Assembly (NCBI GenBank): GCA_013330285.1
Contig: DUIP01000009.1
Coordinates: forward strand, 16,051 to 28,077
Source: Candidatus Poseidoniaceae archaeon
GTDB lineage: Archaea; Thermoplasmatota; Poseidoniia; Poseidoniales; Poseidoniaceae
Reading direction: 5' to 3'
DNA length: 12,027 nucleotides
Shown: positions 1 to 6,113 of the stretch, one piece after another
Layout: every line of letters starts with the position of its first letter
Position numbering within the stretch: the first letter of the stretch is position 1
Made by a program: the position numbers and the translations under genes
Notes under the pieces: generated by a model
Databases searched by the model: none
The model's input: only the letters and a program-made list of their open reading frames with translations
Told to the model about the DNA's origin: nothing

Positions 1-498
1 TTGCGGGCGATGCCGGAAATTCTTGAGCAGCATCCAGGAGCCCGTCTGTGCATTGTTGGCCGCGGCCATATGGCCAAAACATTGCGAAAACAAGCCAAAA
101 AACTCGGTGTTGATCATGCGGTGTTCATTCAGCCGGGTATGCCGTTTGAAGAACTCGCACAGCACTTCCGTTCTGCAGATTTGGTGGTCTATCCATCCTA
201 CTACGAAGGTCAGGGTTTGATTCCGCTCGAAGCGCTTGCGAGCGGCACGCCTGTCGTGACCGTCAATCAAGCCCCACTCACCGAGATGATCGACGAAACC
301 GTTGGCGAATTGTTCACGACTGGTGATTCGAGTGAGTTGGCAAAAGCAGTGTGCCGTTCCCTTTCAGATCCTGAGGCTCGAAACGAGCAGGCACAACGGG
401 GCAGAGCGAGGGTGCTTTCAACCTACACCTACGAGCACAATGCAGAGGCCTATGAGGCGATTTATACTTCATTGAAACCTCAATACAACGCTCAATGA
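1..498 (+). CDS. Glycosyltransferase, GT-B fold / GT4-like, C-terminal part
   Basis: The frame is open from base 1 and ends in TGA at 496-498, so only the last 165 or so residues of what is normally a 350-400 residue enzyme are present. The first codon is TTG, but it lies inside an ordinary domain sequence (RAMPEILEQHPGARLCIVG), so I treat it as internal, not as a start. The visible part is the nucleotide-sugar-binding Rossmann half: a beta strand plus glycine turn (LCIVGRG, about 17-22), the pair PGMPFEEL (45-52), and the diagnostic E-x7-E motif (E69 and E77 in EGQGLIPLE) followed by ALASGTPVV. In retaining GT4 enzymes these glutamates contact the sugar nucleotide. Donor and acceptor cannot be read from the sequence. 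Its position next to surface-protein genes fits a role in glycan or glycolipid synthesis or protein glycosylation, but that is inference. The family call is secure; the exact substrate is unknown. Confidence 0.9.
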   Translation: MRAMPEILEQHPGARLCIVGRGHMAKTLRKQAKKLGVDHAVFIQPGMPFEELAQHFRSADLVVYPSYYEGQGLIPLEALASGTPVVTVNQAPLTEMIDETVGELFTTGDSSELAKAVCRSLSDPEARNEQAQRGRARVLSTYTYEHNAEAYEAIYTSLKPQYNAQ

Positions 499-585
499 TT
501 TTGATGTTTGATTTCTTTGAACGACACCCGTAGGGTGTCAGGGCGCCCGGGTAGTGTTCATAGGCACACCGCCTCTTGGGCAACC
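499..585 (+). promoter_or_regulatory. Intergenic leader upstream of the repeat-protein gene
   Basis: This 87-nt gap lies between the glycosyltransferase stop and the ATG of the secreted repeat protein. It holds an AT-rich stretch (about 499-520), a 17-bp hairpin (523-539) and an 8-bp palindrome GGGCGCCC (541-548). I see no convincing TATA element and no Shine-Dalgarno sequence in front of ATG 586 (the preceding bases are TTGGGCAACC), so translation may start without one or from a leaderless transcript. Whether a promoter lies here or the gene is read through from the glycosyltransferase cannot be decided from sequence alone. Confidence 0.35.
523..539. repeat. 17-bp hairpin, copy 1 (GACACCC-GTA-GGGTGTC)
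   Basis: A perfect 7-bp inverted repeat, GACACCC / GGGTGTC, surrounds the three bases GTA. It begins 24 nt after the glycosyltransferase stop and ends 46 nt before ATG 586. A related element sits at 6001-6017 in front of the other large repeat-protein gene. Read on the minus strand, that copy is GACCCCCGTAGGGGGTC, which differs from this one only by swapping the A-T pair at stem position 4 for C-G. No T-run follows, so a simple terminator is not favoured. It could be an operator, a 5'-UTR structure or one copy of a dispersed palindromic repeat. Confidence 0.75.
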
Positions 586-3129
586 ATGCTCGCGAAGCGT
601 GTGCTGGCCTTGTCGCTCGCCGCGCTGATGCTCAGTTTTGTTCCGCACGTCGTTGCTGACAATGATATTCAAAGCGCATCGCCTCTGACAGATGGCGTCA
701 CGTCAAGCGGTTATGTCTGCGATCCCGATTGCGATGCCGGAAGAGATCAAACGGATTTTTGGAAGATTGAGGCAAAGAAAGGCGACATCGTTCAAATTTC
801 CTTTTCTGGTACCATGAATGGAGCTGCTTGGTGGTGTCCAGGTGATGGTTGGCAAGGGCGAGTCTCGTTGCTCAACGCTCAGGGCAGCACCATTGTCGAT
901 TCTTATGTTGATGACAACGCAGCATCAAAGACGCTCTCGACGACTGTCGGCACCCAAAGTTTCGTTTATTTCAAGGTCAAAGCCGATGATTCGTGGTGCA
1001 ATGATGGGTTTGATTACACGATCACACCATCGATTGACAAGACCAACCGAGACAGCGATGAAGACGGATTTGTCGACATTGATGATGATTGTGACGATGT
1101 TGTTGGCACCTCTTCGAACGATCGAAAAGGATGCCCGGATACCGATGGCGATGGCTGGTCTGATCCTGAAGCGGGATGGTTGGCCCAAAACGGTGCAGAT
1201 GCCTTCTTTGAAGAGCCAACGCAGTGGCTTGACAGTGACAATGACAATTATGGCGACAACCTCGATGGCTACCAAGGCGATCACTGCCCATTCCGTCGTG
1301 GTTATTCTTCACTTGACCGATTTGGCTGCCTCGATTCCGATGGCGACGGATACTCAGACGACGATCCTGGTGGCCTTGACGGCGTAACACCTTGGTACGC
1401 TCATCCGGTTGGAATGGGTGATGCATTCCCAGTCGATGCTTCGCAATGGAACGATACAGATGCAGACGGCTATGGTGACAATTGGGCCGATGGCAGTTGG
1501 AACACGTCCCGACTAGGATGGGGTATTGGATCTTACATGTTCAATGCGACAACGCCTGATGCTTGTCCATTCATCACAGGAAATTCATTCGGTGATCGCT
1601 ACGGTTGCACCGATAGTGATGGTGATTCGTTTTCTGACGGCGACGTCAACTGGACGGTTGTCAACGGCTCTGACGCCTTCCCGTTTGAAGAGTCTCAATG
1701 GCGTGACCGTGACTTTGATGGTTGGGGCGACAACCAAAGCGAAGGGGCAAACCTTGTCGATGATTTCCCAGACAACCCGACTCAGTGGCTCGATACTGAC
1801 GAAGATGGTTGGGGCGACAACCAAACCTATGGCGCTTCTCAGGTTGATGATTTCCCATTCATCCCCTCACAATATCGCGACACCGATGGTGATGGTTATG
1901 GCGATAATTTAGACGGCTACGAAGGTGATGTTTGTGTCTTCTCCTCACCAGAGGAAGTGGAGTCCGGTTGGATTTCATACGTTGACCGCTTAGGTTGCCG
2001 AGACACTGACAAGGATGGTTTTTCCAACCCAACAAACGATTGGATTGCTCATCCAGCAGGCTTTGCTGATGCTTTCCCAGACGACCGTAGCCAATGGTAC
2101 GACACCGACGATGATGGCTATGGTGACAATATGGAATACTTCGATGGTCAAACTCAGAGGGATGCTTACCGTGGAGATAGCTGTAAAACGACAGAAGGCT
2201 CCTCGACATTCGATCGCTGGGGATGTCCTGACAGTGACCAAGATGGCTGGTCTGACCCAACAAGCGCGTGGCTTGCAAGCCCCGGAGGTCGTGGCGATGC
2301 TTGGCCGATGGACCCAACGCAATGGCATGACATCGATGGTGATGGACGCGGGGATAACCCTCGTGGTACAACCGCCGACGTTTGTCCAGACCAAGCAGGC
2401 ACCTCAGTTGGCCCCTCTGCCGGTGGCGACCGATGGGGTTGTGCTGACACCGATGGTGATGGCTGGTCTGATCTTGGCGATGCTTTCATTCATGAGCCTA
2501 CACAATGGCGCGATTCAGATGGTGATGGCTACGGTGACCGTGAAGATGGTAACCAAGGCGATGCTTGTCCCGAAGTTCGTGGTACGTCCATGCTCGATCG
2601 ACTCGGATGCCGCGACACAGACGGTGACGGTTGGTCAGACCCAACCGCTTCGTGGGAAGCTCACCCTGCCGGTGCAGCCGATGCTTTCCCAACAGAAGCT
2701 CTCCAGTGGCGCGACCTTGATGGCGACGGCTATGGAGATGTCCCGCTTGGTGCCTTCAGAGACGATTGCCCTGAGCAAGCCGGCACCTCGAAGCGAGACG
2801 TCCAGGGTTGTATTGATTCGAACAATGATGGGTGGTCGGATGACTACGGCGAGTTTGCTGCTGCCGTTGCGATCCTTGGCGAAAATCCCGAAGCATCTTG
2901 GCTCACTTACCTTGTCATCGGTTTAGGCTTCATATTGGGTGCAAGCGCAGCCCTCATTGTCAAATCGGGCCGTGATGACCACGACCTTGAAGAGGCTCTT
3001 TTCGAAGAAAAACAATCTCGCACCCTCGAAGAAATGGGGCAGCCTCAACCCGGCATGATACCACTCGAGAATTTACCTCCTCTCCCAATGCCCCCGCCAC
3101 AACCTACCGAGGTGAAGGCAGATGATTGA
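586..3129 (+). CDS. Secreted, membrane-anchored protein with PPC-like domain and Asp-rich TSP3-like repeats
   Basis: An 847-residue protein of unknown specific function, predicted to sit on the cell surface. I chose ATG 586 because it opens directly onto a good signal peptide (MLAKRVLALSLAALMLSFV, cleavage likely after VVA at residue 24). The frame stays open upstream to a TTG at 508, but that would put a hairpin and an Arg-rich segment in front of the signal. Residues about 30-150 resemble the bacterial pre-peptidase C-terminal (PPC) beta-sandwich: LTDGVTSSGYV, then DFWKIEAKKGDIVQISFSG, with several Cys. From D156 to about 755 runs an Asp-rich array with nine QW/QY-x-D-x-D turns and eight DR-x-GC-type units. 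These resemble thrombospondin type 3 repeats that bind Ca through DxDxDG loops, and their Cys pairs probably form disulfides. A membrane helix follows (about 772-795), then a roughly 52-residue acidic, Pro-rich cytosolic tail. The end overlaps the next gene by 8 nt, so the two are probably translationally coupled. Architecture is clear; the ligand is unknown. Confidence 0.9.
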   Translation: MLAKRVLALSLAALMLSFVPHVVADNDIQSASPLTDGVTSSGYVCDPDCDAGRDQTDFWKIEAKKGDIVQISFSGTMNGAAWWCPGDGWQGRVSLLNAQGSTIVDSYVDDNAASKTLSTTVGTQSFVYFKVKADDSWCNDGFDYTITPSIDKTNRDSDEDGFVDIDDDCDDVVGTSSNDRKGCPDTDGDGWSDPEAGWLAQNGADAFFEEPTQWLDSDNDNYGDNLDGYQGDHCPFRRGYSSLDRFGCLDSDGDGYSDDDPGGLDGVTPWYAHPVGMGDAFPVDASQWNDTDADGYGDNWADGSWNTSRLGWGIGSYMFNATTPDACPFITGNSFGDRYGCTDSDGDSFSDGDVNWTVVNGSDAFPFEESQWRDRDFDGWGDNQSEGANLVDDFPDNPTQWLDTDEDGWGDNQTYGASQVDDFPFIPSQYRDTDGDGYGDNLDGYEGDVCVFSSPEEVESGWISYVDRLGCRDTDKDGFSNPTNDWIAHPAGFADAFPDDRSQWYDTDDDGYGDNMEYFDGQTQRDAYRGDSCKTTEGSSTFDRWGCPDSDQDGWSDPTSAWLASPGGRGDAWPMDPTQWHDIDGDGRGDNPRGTTADVCPDQAGTSVGPSAGGDRWGCADTDGDGWSDLGDAFIHEPTQWRDSDGDGYGDREDGNQGDACPEVRGTSMLDRLGCRDTDGDGWSDPTASWEAHPAGAADAFPTEALQWRDLDGDGYGDVPLGAFRDDCPEQAGTSKRDVQGCIDSNNDGWSDDYGEFAAAVAILGENPEASWLTYLVIGLGFILGASAALIVKSGRDDHDLEEALFEEKQSRTLEEMGQPQPGMIPLENLPPLPMPPPQPTEVKADD
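1051..2847 (+). repeat. In-gene Asp-rich Ca-binding repeat array (TSP3-like)
   Basis: This is the coding repeat array of the secreted protein. A full unit has three parts: a DTDGDGWSDP loop with a W or AHPAG spacer ending in DAFP; a QW-x-D-x-DGDGYGDN loop; and a GD-x-CP-x3-GTS-x2-DR-x-GC closing segment. Unit lengths vary because some units are truncated to the QW loop alone, for example the two successive short units around 1700-1860. At the DNA level, copies share runs such as GATGGTGATGGCTA, so homologous recombination between them could change stalk length. Two Cys per full unit, about 14 residues apart, point to a local disulfide. The Ca-binding role is inferred from the known chemistry of DxDxDG loops. 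Confidence 0.88.
3109..3115 (+). promoter_or_regulatory. Shine-Dalgarno-like GAGGTGA for the second surface gene
   Basis: GAGGTGA lies 6 nt before ATG 3122, inside the last codons of the upstream gene. Together with the 8-nt gene overlap (3122-3129), it supports ATG 3122 as the start and suggests coupled translation of the two surface proteins. Confidence 0.6.
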
Positions 3130-4441
3130 AGCACATCGAACCAGCCTTCTCATGCTGAGCATTCTTTGCTTGGCCATGATGGCGCCCATCGGTATGACAG
3201 GTTCTGCATCAGCGGAACCGAGCTCATCTGATGAAGCACTGGAAGCTGAAGGATTGGCTTTGATTGCCTTACGAAACGACACCCTTGACCTCAACCAAGA
3301 CGGTGATGCTGATGCCATTCGTGTCGTAGTGATCATGAACACGACCAATGAATACACCAACATCGAACTGCGTTTGTATGGTGTTCACAAAGACAGAGAA
3401 GTTCATGACAGCCGCACAATGTCATTTAGTGGTCAATCAAACGCCAGCATCATCTACGATGCATGGGCCCAAGGAGAACACGCTCTTCGACTCGAGATTG
3501 TCAATCAAGATGGCGAAACCATCACGACGATTCAATTGCCAACCTATGTTCTTCGGCCTGCATTGAAGACGCCTCAAATTATTCTGGATCTTGAAGCACC
3601 TGCGTGGATTGAGACTGGAGATGCGTGCACCATCGACCGACTTTTCGCAGATGAAACAGGCCCCCGCTATGCCGCAGCAGGTGTTCGAACCTTCTCCGGA
3701 GCGCCATTTACCGTGCTTGACAATCAAACCTCACTCAATTGTTCACATTGGCCCGCAGGTGAATACGTGCTGAAGGAAGCGTATCGAAACGATTTGGGCC
3801 AAACCACCGAATCTTGGCTTAACATCACGATCCACAACAGGCCTGCACCAGCATTCTCTTTGGACGTACGTGGTGACGGAAACACGACAGATACGCCTTG
3901 TATGGTCACTATGGTTCCAAACATGGCGGGTGTGGATTTCTCAACCTTTGACAAAATCTGGTCGGTTCAAGGCCAACAATTGGACGGCACTGACAGTAAT
4001 TCTTACGATTGTTCAGTTCTTCCAGCAGGTGTCCACCTCATCAGTCTTGAAGTGATTAACAATGAGCAGATTCGAACCGTTCACGGCCTTAACCTGATCA
4101 GGCAACCCGGTGATGATTTGACCAAAGAAGAAGCAGAAGCTCTACCAAGCCGTTCCTTCGGCGAAGACACTGAAACTGAATCTGTGGGGTGGTACTCGAT
4201 TGGCGCTTTGGGATTCATCGTTGCCATCATTGTGTTTTTCATGCTTGTACGGGTCAAAGATGAAGAGGAGATGTCCGGCATTAGGTCATTAGGTCCAACC
4301 CCAACAATTCTCCCAGACGGTTCTCCAGATCCGGAAGGGATGCCAACGACAACCGATGACAGTGGGACCCTCTGGCGTCAACAACCAGACGGTTCCATGG
4401 ATTGGTGGGACCAAGACCTACGGATTTGGCATAAGTGGTGA
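3122..4441 (+). CDS. Type I membrane protein with tandem Ig-like domains and Trp-rich cytosolic tail
   Basis: 439 residues; I recognise no named family. A signal peptide spans residues 1 to about 31 (SLLMLSILCLAMMAPIG, cleavage near SASA). Residues 50-65 contain LDLNQDGDADAIRV, a single Asp-rich loop at the start of a beta-rich domain reaching about residue 150. Two similar beta-sandwich modules follow, each with one Cys pair: C169/C207 and C260/C297. The second Cys of each lies in a matching motif, CSHWPAGEY and CSVLPAGVH, so they look like an internal duplication of an Ig/PKD-like domain with a disulfide. A membrane helix spans about 358-376 (SIGALGFIVAIIVFFMLV) and is followed by R377, K379 and then acidic residues, consistent with an outside-N, inside-C topology. 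The cytosolic tail ends in a 25-residue aromatic segment (415-439) with LWRQQPDGSMDWWD followed by two more Trp. It sits between the repeat protein and the DUF4105 protein in one apparent operon, so a shared surface complex is plausible but unproven. Confidence 0.88.
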   Translation: MIEAHRTSLLMLSILCLAMMAPIGMTGSASAEPSSSDEALEAEGLALIALRNDTLDLNQDGDADAIRVVVIMNTTNEYTNIELRLYGVHKDREVHDSRTMSFSGQSNASIIYDAWAQGEHALRLEIVNQDGETITTIQLPTYVLRPALKTPQIILDLEAPAWIETGDACTIDRLFADETGPRYAAAGVRTFSGAPFTVLDNQTSLNCSHWPAGEYVLKEAYRNDLGQTTESWLNITIHNRPAPAFSLDVRGDGNTTDTPCMVTMVPNMAGVDFSTFDKIWSVQGQQLDGTDSNSYDCSVLPAGVHLISLEVINNEQIRTVHGLNLIRQPGDDLTKEEAEALPSRSFGEDTETESVGWYSIGALGFIVAIIVFFMLVRVKDEEEMSGIRSLGPTPTILPDGSPDPEGMPTTTDDSGTLWRQQPDGSMDWWDQDLRIWHKW

Positions 4442-4445
4442 AACG

Positions 4446-5312
4446 ATGGCGCTCAGCTGGTTGACTGTCTTAGGATATACTGCAACGACACTTGTCGCTT
4501 TTCTAGGTCTTTCAATCCTCATTTGGATGGTACGCGTCCGCCCTCGAGTACCTCAATTGGAAGACGATTGGAACTCTGATTGCGAACGAACAACGTCAGC
4601 TGAGATTGATGGTGATGCGATTCGGTTCAAAAATGTGAGAGATTTTTTCTGGAGAACGACCCGTGACCGAGACGAATCATGGGATGATACGCTCGACGTA
4701 AGGGCAGACGAAATCAAAGACGTATGGTTCGTTGTTGATCACTTTCACAAGGTTCACGGTATGGCCCACACGTTCTTGACCTTCGAATTCAATGATGGGA
4801 CTTGCCTATCGTTTTCCTTTGAAGCGCGACGACGCAAGGGGCAGCGATACCACCCGTGGCCGGGTTTTTGGCGCCATTACGAATTGTACCTCCTCGTCGG
4901 CTATGAACGGGATCTTTTGGGCCTGAGAACAAATGCGAGAGGAAACAAGGATTACATGTTCCGTGGAATCACGCCACCAGGCAAGGAGAAAGCACTTCTT
5001 CACGCATTGACCAACAAAGCAAATGCCTTGTCGGTCAAAGGTGAGTGGTACCATTCGTTCTTGACCACCTGCAACACTTCAATCGTTGGTATGGTGAACA
5101 AGATTACGCCTGGGCGGGTCCCATTCACTTGGCGCAACTTCTTTCCTGGCTACACACCGCGTGCGGCTTACAACCTTGGTTTGATCGAAGACTGGGGTGG
5201 TTTTGAACAAACATTGGAGCGAGCACGAGTTGACGAACATGCAATGGGCTGGGATGGCGAAGGTGACTATTCCACAATGCTTCGTGATTACCTGCCTAAG
5301 GGTCCACTTTGA
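4446..5312 (+). CDS. DUF4105 (Lnb N-terminal periplasmic-type) domain membrane protein
   Basis: A 288-residue protein. I start it at ATG 4446, 4 nt after the upstream TGA, with GGTGA at 4437-4441. An in-frame ATG at 4356 would overlap the upstream gene by 86 nt and adds no useful segment. A membrane helix at about residues 8-28 is followed by VRVRPRVP and then a domain matching the DUF4105 pattern. Hallmarks are EIDGDAIRFKNVRDFFWR near the start, AHTFLTFEF with the conserved His (H108), FEARRRKGQRY with E126, YELYLLVGYERDLLGLRTN, and a Cys motif at C209 (LTTCNTSIV) where the family usually has NCT. As I recall, the family is known mainly from bacteria and has no firmly established activity. 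The invariant His and Cys suggest a cysteine-hydrolase-like site, which is inference. Positive charges just after the helix leave it uncertain which side of the membrane the domain occupies. The 3' end overlaps the convergent thiamine gene by 17 nt. Confidence 0.85.
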   Translation: MALSWLTVLGYTATTLVAFLGLSILIWMVRVRPRVPQLEDDWNSDCERTTSAEIDGDAIRFKNVRDFFWRTTRDRDESWDDTLDVRADEIKDVWFVVDHFHKVHGMAHTFLTFEFNDGTCLSFSFEARRRKGQRYHPWPGFWRHYELYLLVGYERDLLGLRTNARGNKDYMFRGITPPGKEKALLHALTNKANALSVKGEWYHSFLTTCNTSIVGMVNKITPGRVPFTWRNFFPGYTPRAAYNLGLIEDWGGFEQTLERARVDEHAMGWDGEGDYSTMLRDYLPKGPL

Positions 5313-5934
5313 TTGGCTCAATACAAAGAAGAACAGCGCCTTCTTCGACTGTGAATTCAATGCTTGATTGCGTTGCTTTGTTGTTGAGTCCTTGTGTTCC
5401 TGGCTGTAACGTTTCCCCATCGAGGCCCCATTGACAACCTCTCAAATGAACGCCATGTGCAGGACCTAATGCAAACACTGAAACGCAACTTCCAATTTCT
5501 ATAGAATCAATTACTATTGAGGAATTTCTCACACAAAGAACCCGTCCTTGGTCAAGATGAAGTGTGGTGTTCGACGGAGCATCATAGAGGGCGAAAAGAG
5601 GAGCGATTTGGTGGCCGAGCGCCCCTCCTTCTACCCCGATGACATCAATGATCTCTGCATCATGCTCTTGGGCGAATTCAAACGCCTTTGACAGGTCACT
5701 TTTCTCTTGACTGGTTTTGTGCACCCATAGTGTTCCAGAAGTTTCCTCGGTGTTTTCGACGCTATCCATGTCACCAAGAACCACATGTGCCAAGATGCCG
5801 TGCTCAAGGCATTGATCGTAAGCTCCATCACAGGCCACCACGACATCAGCTTGTTCAAAAAGTGGCTTTCGCACGGCTGGAATTGGCCACGTTCCGTCAG
5901 CGCAAATCAGCCAATGGCCCCCGTTCATGGCCAT
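5296..5934 (-). CDS. Thiamine pyrophosphokinase-like protein (TPK family)
   Basis: 212 residues, the usual length of a prokaryotic TPK. TPK transfers pyrophosphate from ATP to thiamine to make thiamine diphosphate in the cytosol, normally for salvage of imported thiamine. Catalytic-domain motifs in order are CDGAYD (35-40), LGDMDSV (53-59), EKSDLSKAFEFA (77-88) and a GG-x3-H segment (103-108). The C-terminal thiamine-binding part is recognisable from GCQWGLDGETLQPGTQGLNN followed by a beta-rich end (TVEEGAVLLCI). The usual GGRxDH is here GGALGH, losing Arg and Asp, and the usual SN of the binding loop reads NN, so substrate handling may differ. ATG 5934 is used; a second in-frame ATG at 5928 is nearly as good, and no clear Shine-Dalgarno discriminates between them. 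It is divergent from the giant surface gene and convergent with the surface cluster, so it is probably transcribed alone. Confidence 0.84.
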   Translation of the reverse strand: MAMNGGHWLICADGTWPIPAVRKPLFEQADVVVACDGAYDQCLEHGILAHVVLGDMDSVENTEETSGTLWVHKTSQEKSDLSKAFEFAQEHDAEIIDVIGVEGGALGHQIAPLFALYDAPSNTTLHLDQGRVLCVRNSSIVIDSIEIGSCVSVFALGPAHGVHLRGCQWGLDGETLQPGTQGLNNKATQSSIEFTVEEGAVLLCIEPIKVDP

Positions 5935-5970
5935 AGCACAAGGTTCTCTTTTGTCAACTTCTCTGTATCG

Positions 5971-5978
5971 AAAAATTA
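5971..5978 (+). promoter_or_regulatory. Possible archaeal TATA-like element
   Basis: AAAAATTA is the most AT-rich octamer in the divergent gap. Archaeal transcription normally starts about 25 nt downstream of the TATA box, which would place the transcript start at the hairpin (6000-6018). The match is weak and the direction is not determined by the sequence. Confidence 0.22.
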
Positions 5979-5999
5979 GATTCTTCCGCAGAGCGAGGC

Positions 6000-6018
6000 T
6001 GACCCCCTACGGGGGTCA
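6000..6018. repeat. 19-bp hairpin, copy 2 (TGACCCCC-TAC-GGGGGTCA)
   Basis: A perfect 8-bp inverted repeat surrounds TAC. The 17-bp core (6001-6017) is the reverse-orientation counterpart of the element at 523-539: same centre triplet (GTA on the minus strand) and the same stem except for one compensated base pair (A-T there, C-G here). It ends 52 nt before ATG 6071, close to the 46-nt spacing of copy 1 to its gene. Shared position, centre and covariation argue that the hairpin or palindrome itself is conserved. Confidence 0.8.
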
Positions 6019-6046
6019 TCATGAACTTTTTTCGACAAGCGTTTTC

Positions 6047-6053
6047 AAGGAGG
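6047..6053 (+). promoter_or_regulatory. Strong Shine-Dalgarno AAGGAGG next to a G-tract
   Basis: AAGGAGG is the best ribosome-binding site in the window and continues into a run of seven G (6052-6058). It lies 9 nt from ATG 6063, the ideal distance, but that ATG is in a different frame from the giant gene and stops after 16 codons. The distance to ATG 6071 of the giant gene is 17 nt, which is long. See the finding on the giant gene's start. Confidence 0.6.
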
Positions 6054-6062
6054 GGGGGCGTC

Positions 6063-6113
6063 ATGACGCTATGGCCGCAGAGCGCAGTGTCTCATTTCCT
6101 ACAATTGCTCTGA
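6063..6113 (+). CDS. Possible short overlapping leader ORF
   Basis: ATG 6063 encodes MTLWPQSAVSHFLQLL and stops at 6111-6113, overlapping the first 43 nt of the giant gene in another frame. The same frame is open back to ATG 6021, giving 30 residues. It is listed only because AAGGAGG is ideally placed for it, which could make it a translated leader that tunes initiation at ATG 6071. There is no protein-level support, and it may simply be a chance ORF. Confidence 0.2.
   Translation: MTLWPQSAVSHFLQLL

Larger units (their letters stand above)
5935..6070. promoter_or_regulatory. Divergent intergenic region with hairpin, G-tract and strong SD
   Basis: This 136-nt region separates the thiamine enzyme (minus) from the giant surface gene (plus) and must hold both start signals. 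It contains an AT-rich GAAAAATTAGA stretch (5970-5980), hairpin copy 2 (6000-6018), CTTTTTTC (6026-6033), AAGGAGG running into a G-tract (6047-6058) and the 10-bp palindrome CGTCATGACG (6059-6068). CCGCAGAGCG occurs at 5986-5995 and again just after the giant gene's start at 6075-6084. Confidence 0.5.

Noticed and set aside
523..539. Intrinsic terminator after the glycosyltransferase
   Set aside because: The stem is short, no T-run follows, and the related copy at 6001-6017 lies upstream of two divergent genes where a terminator is not expected.
508..585. Upstream TTG start for the secreted repeat protein, adding 26 residues
   Set aside because: It would make the hairpin coding and put a basic, non-hydrophobic segment before an otherwise ideal signal peptide that begins at ATG 586.
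2015..2926. Long overlapping frame inside the secreted repeat gene (303 codons, plus strand)
   Set aside because: It is a by-product of the repeated GATGGTGATGG-type codons; its product is low-complexity Met/Thr/Val with no domain, and the main frame carries the clear signal, repeats and anchor.
4356..4445. Upstream ATG for the DUF4105 protein
   Set aside because: It would overlap the previous gene by 86 nt and adds 30 residues with no recognisable feature; ATG 4446 directly follows the previous stop and has a GGTGA nearby.
5290..5320. Bidirectional terminator between the convergent genes
   Set aside because: The two coding regions overlap by 17 nt and I see no hairpin with T-runs on either side.
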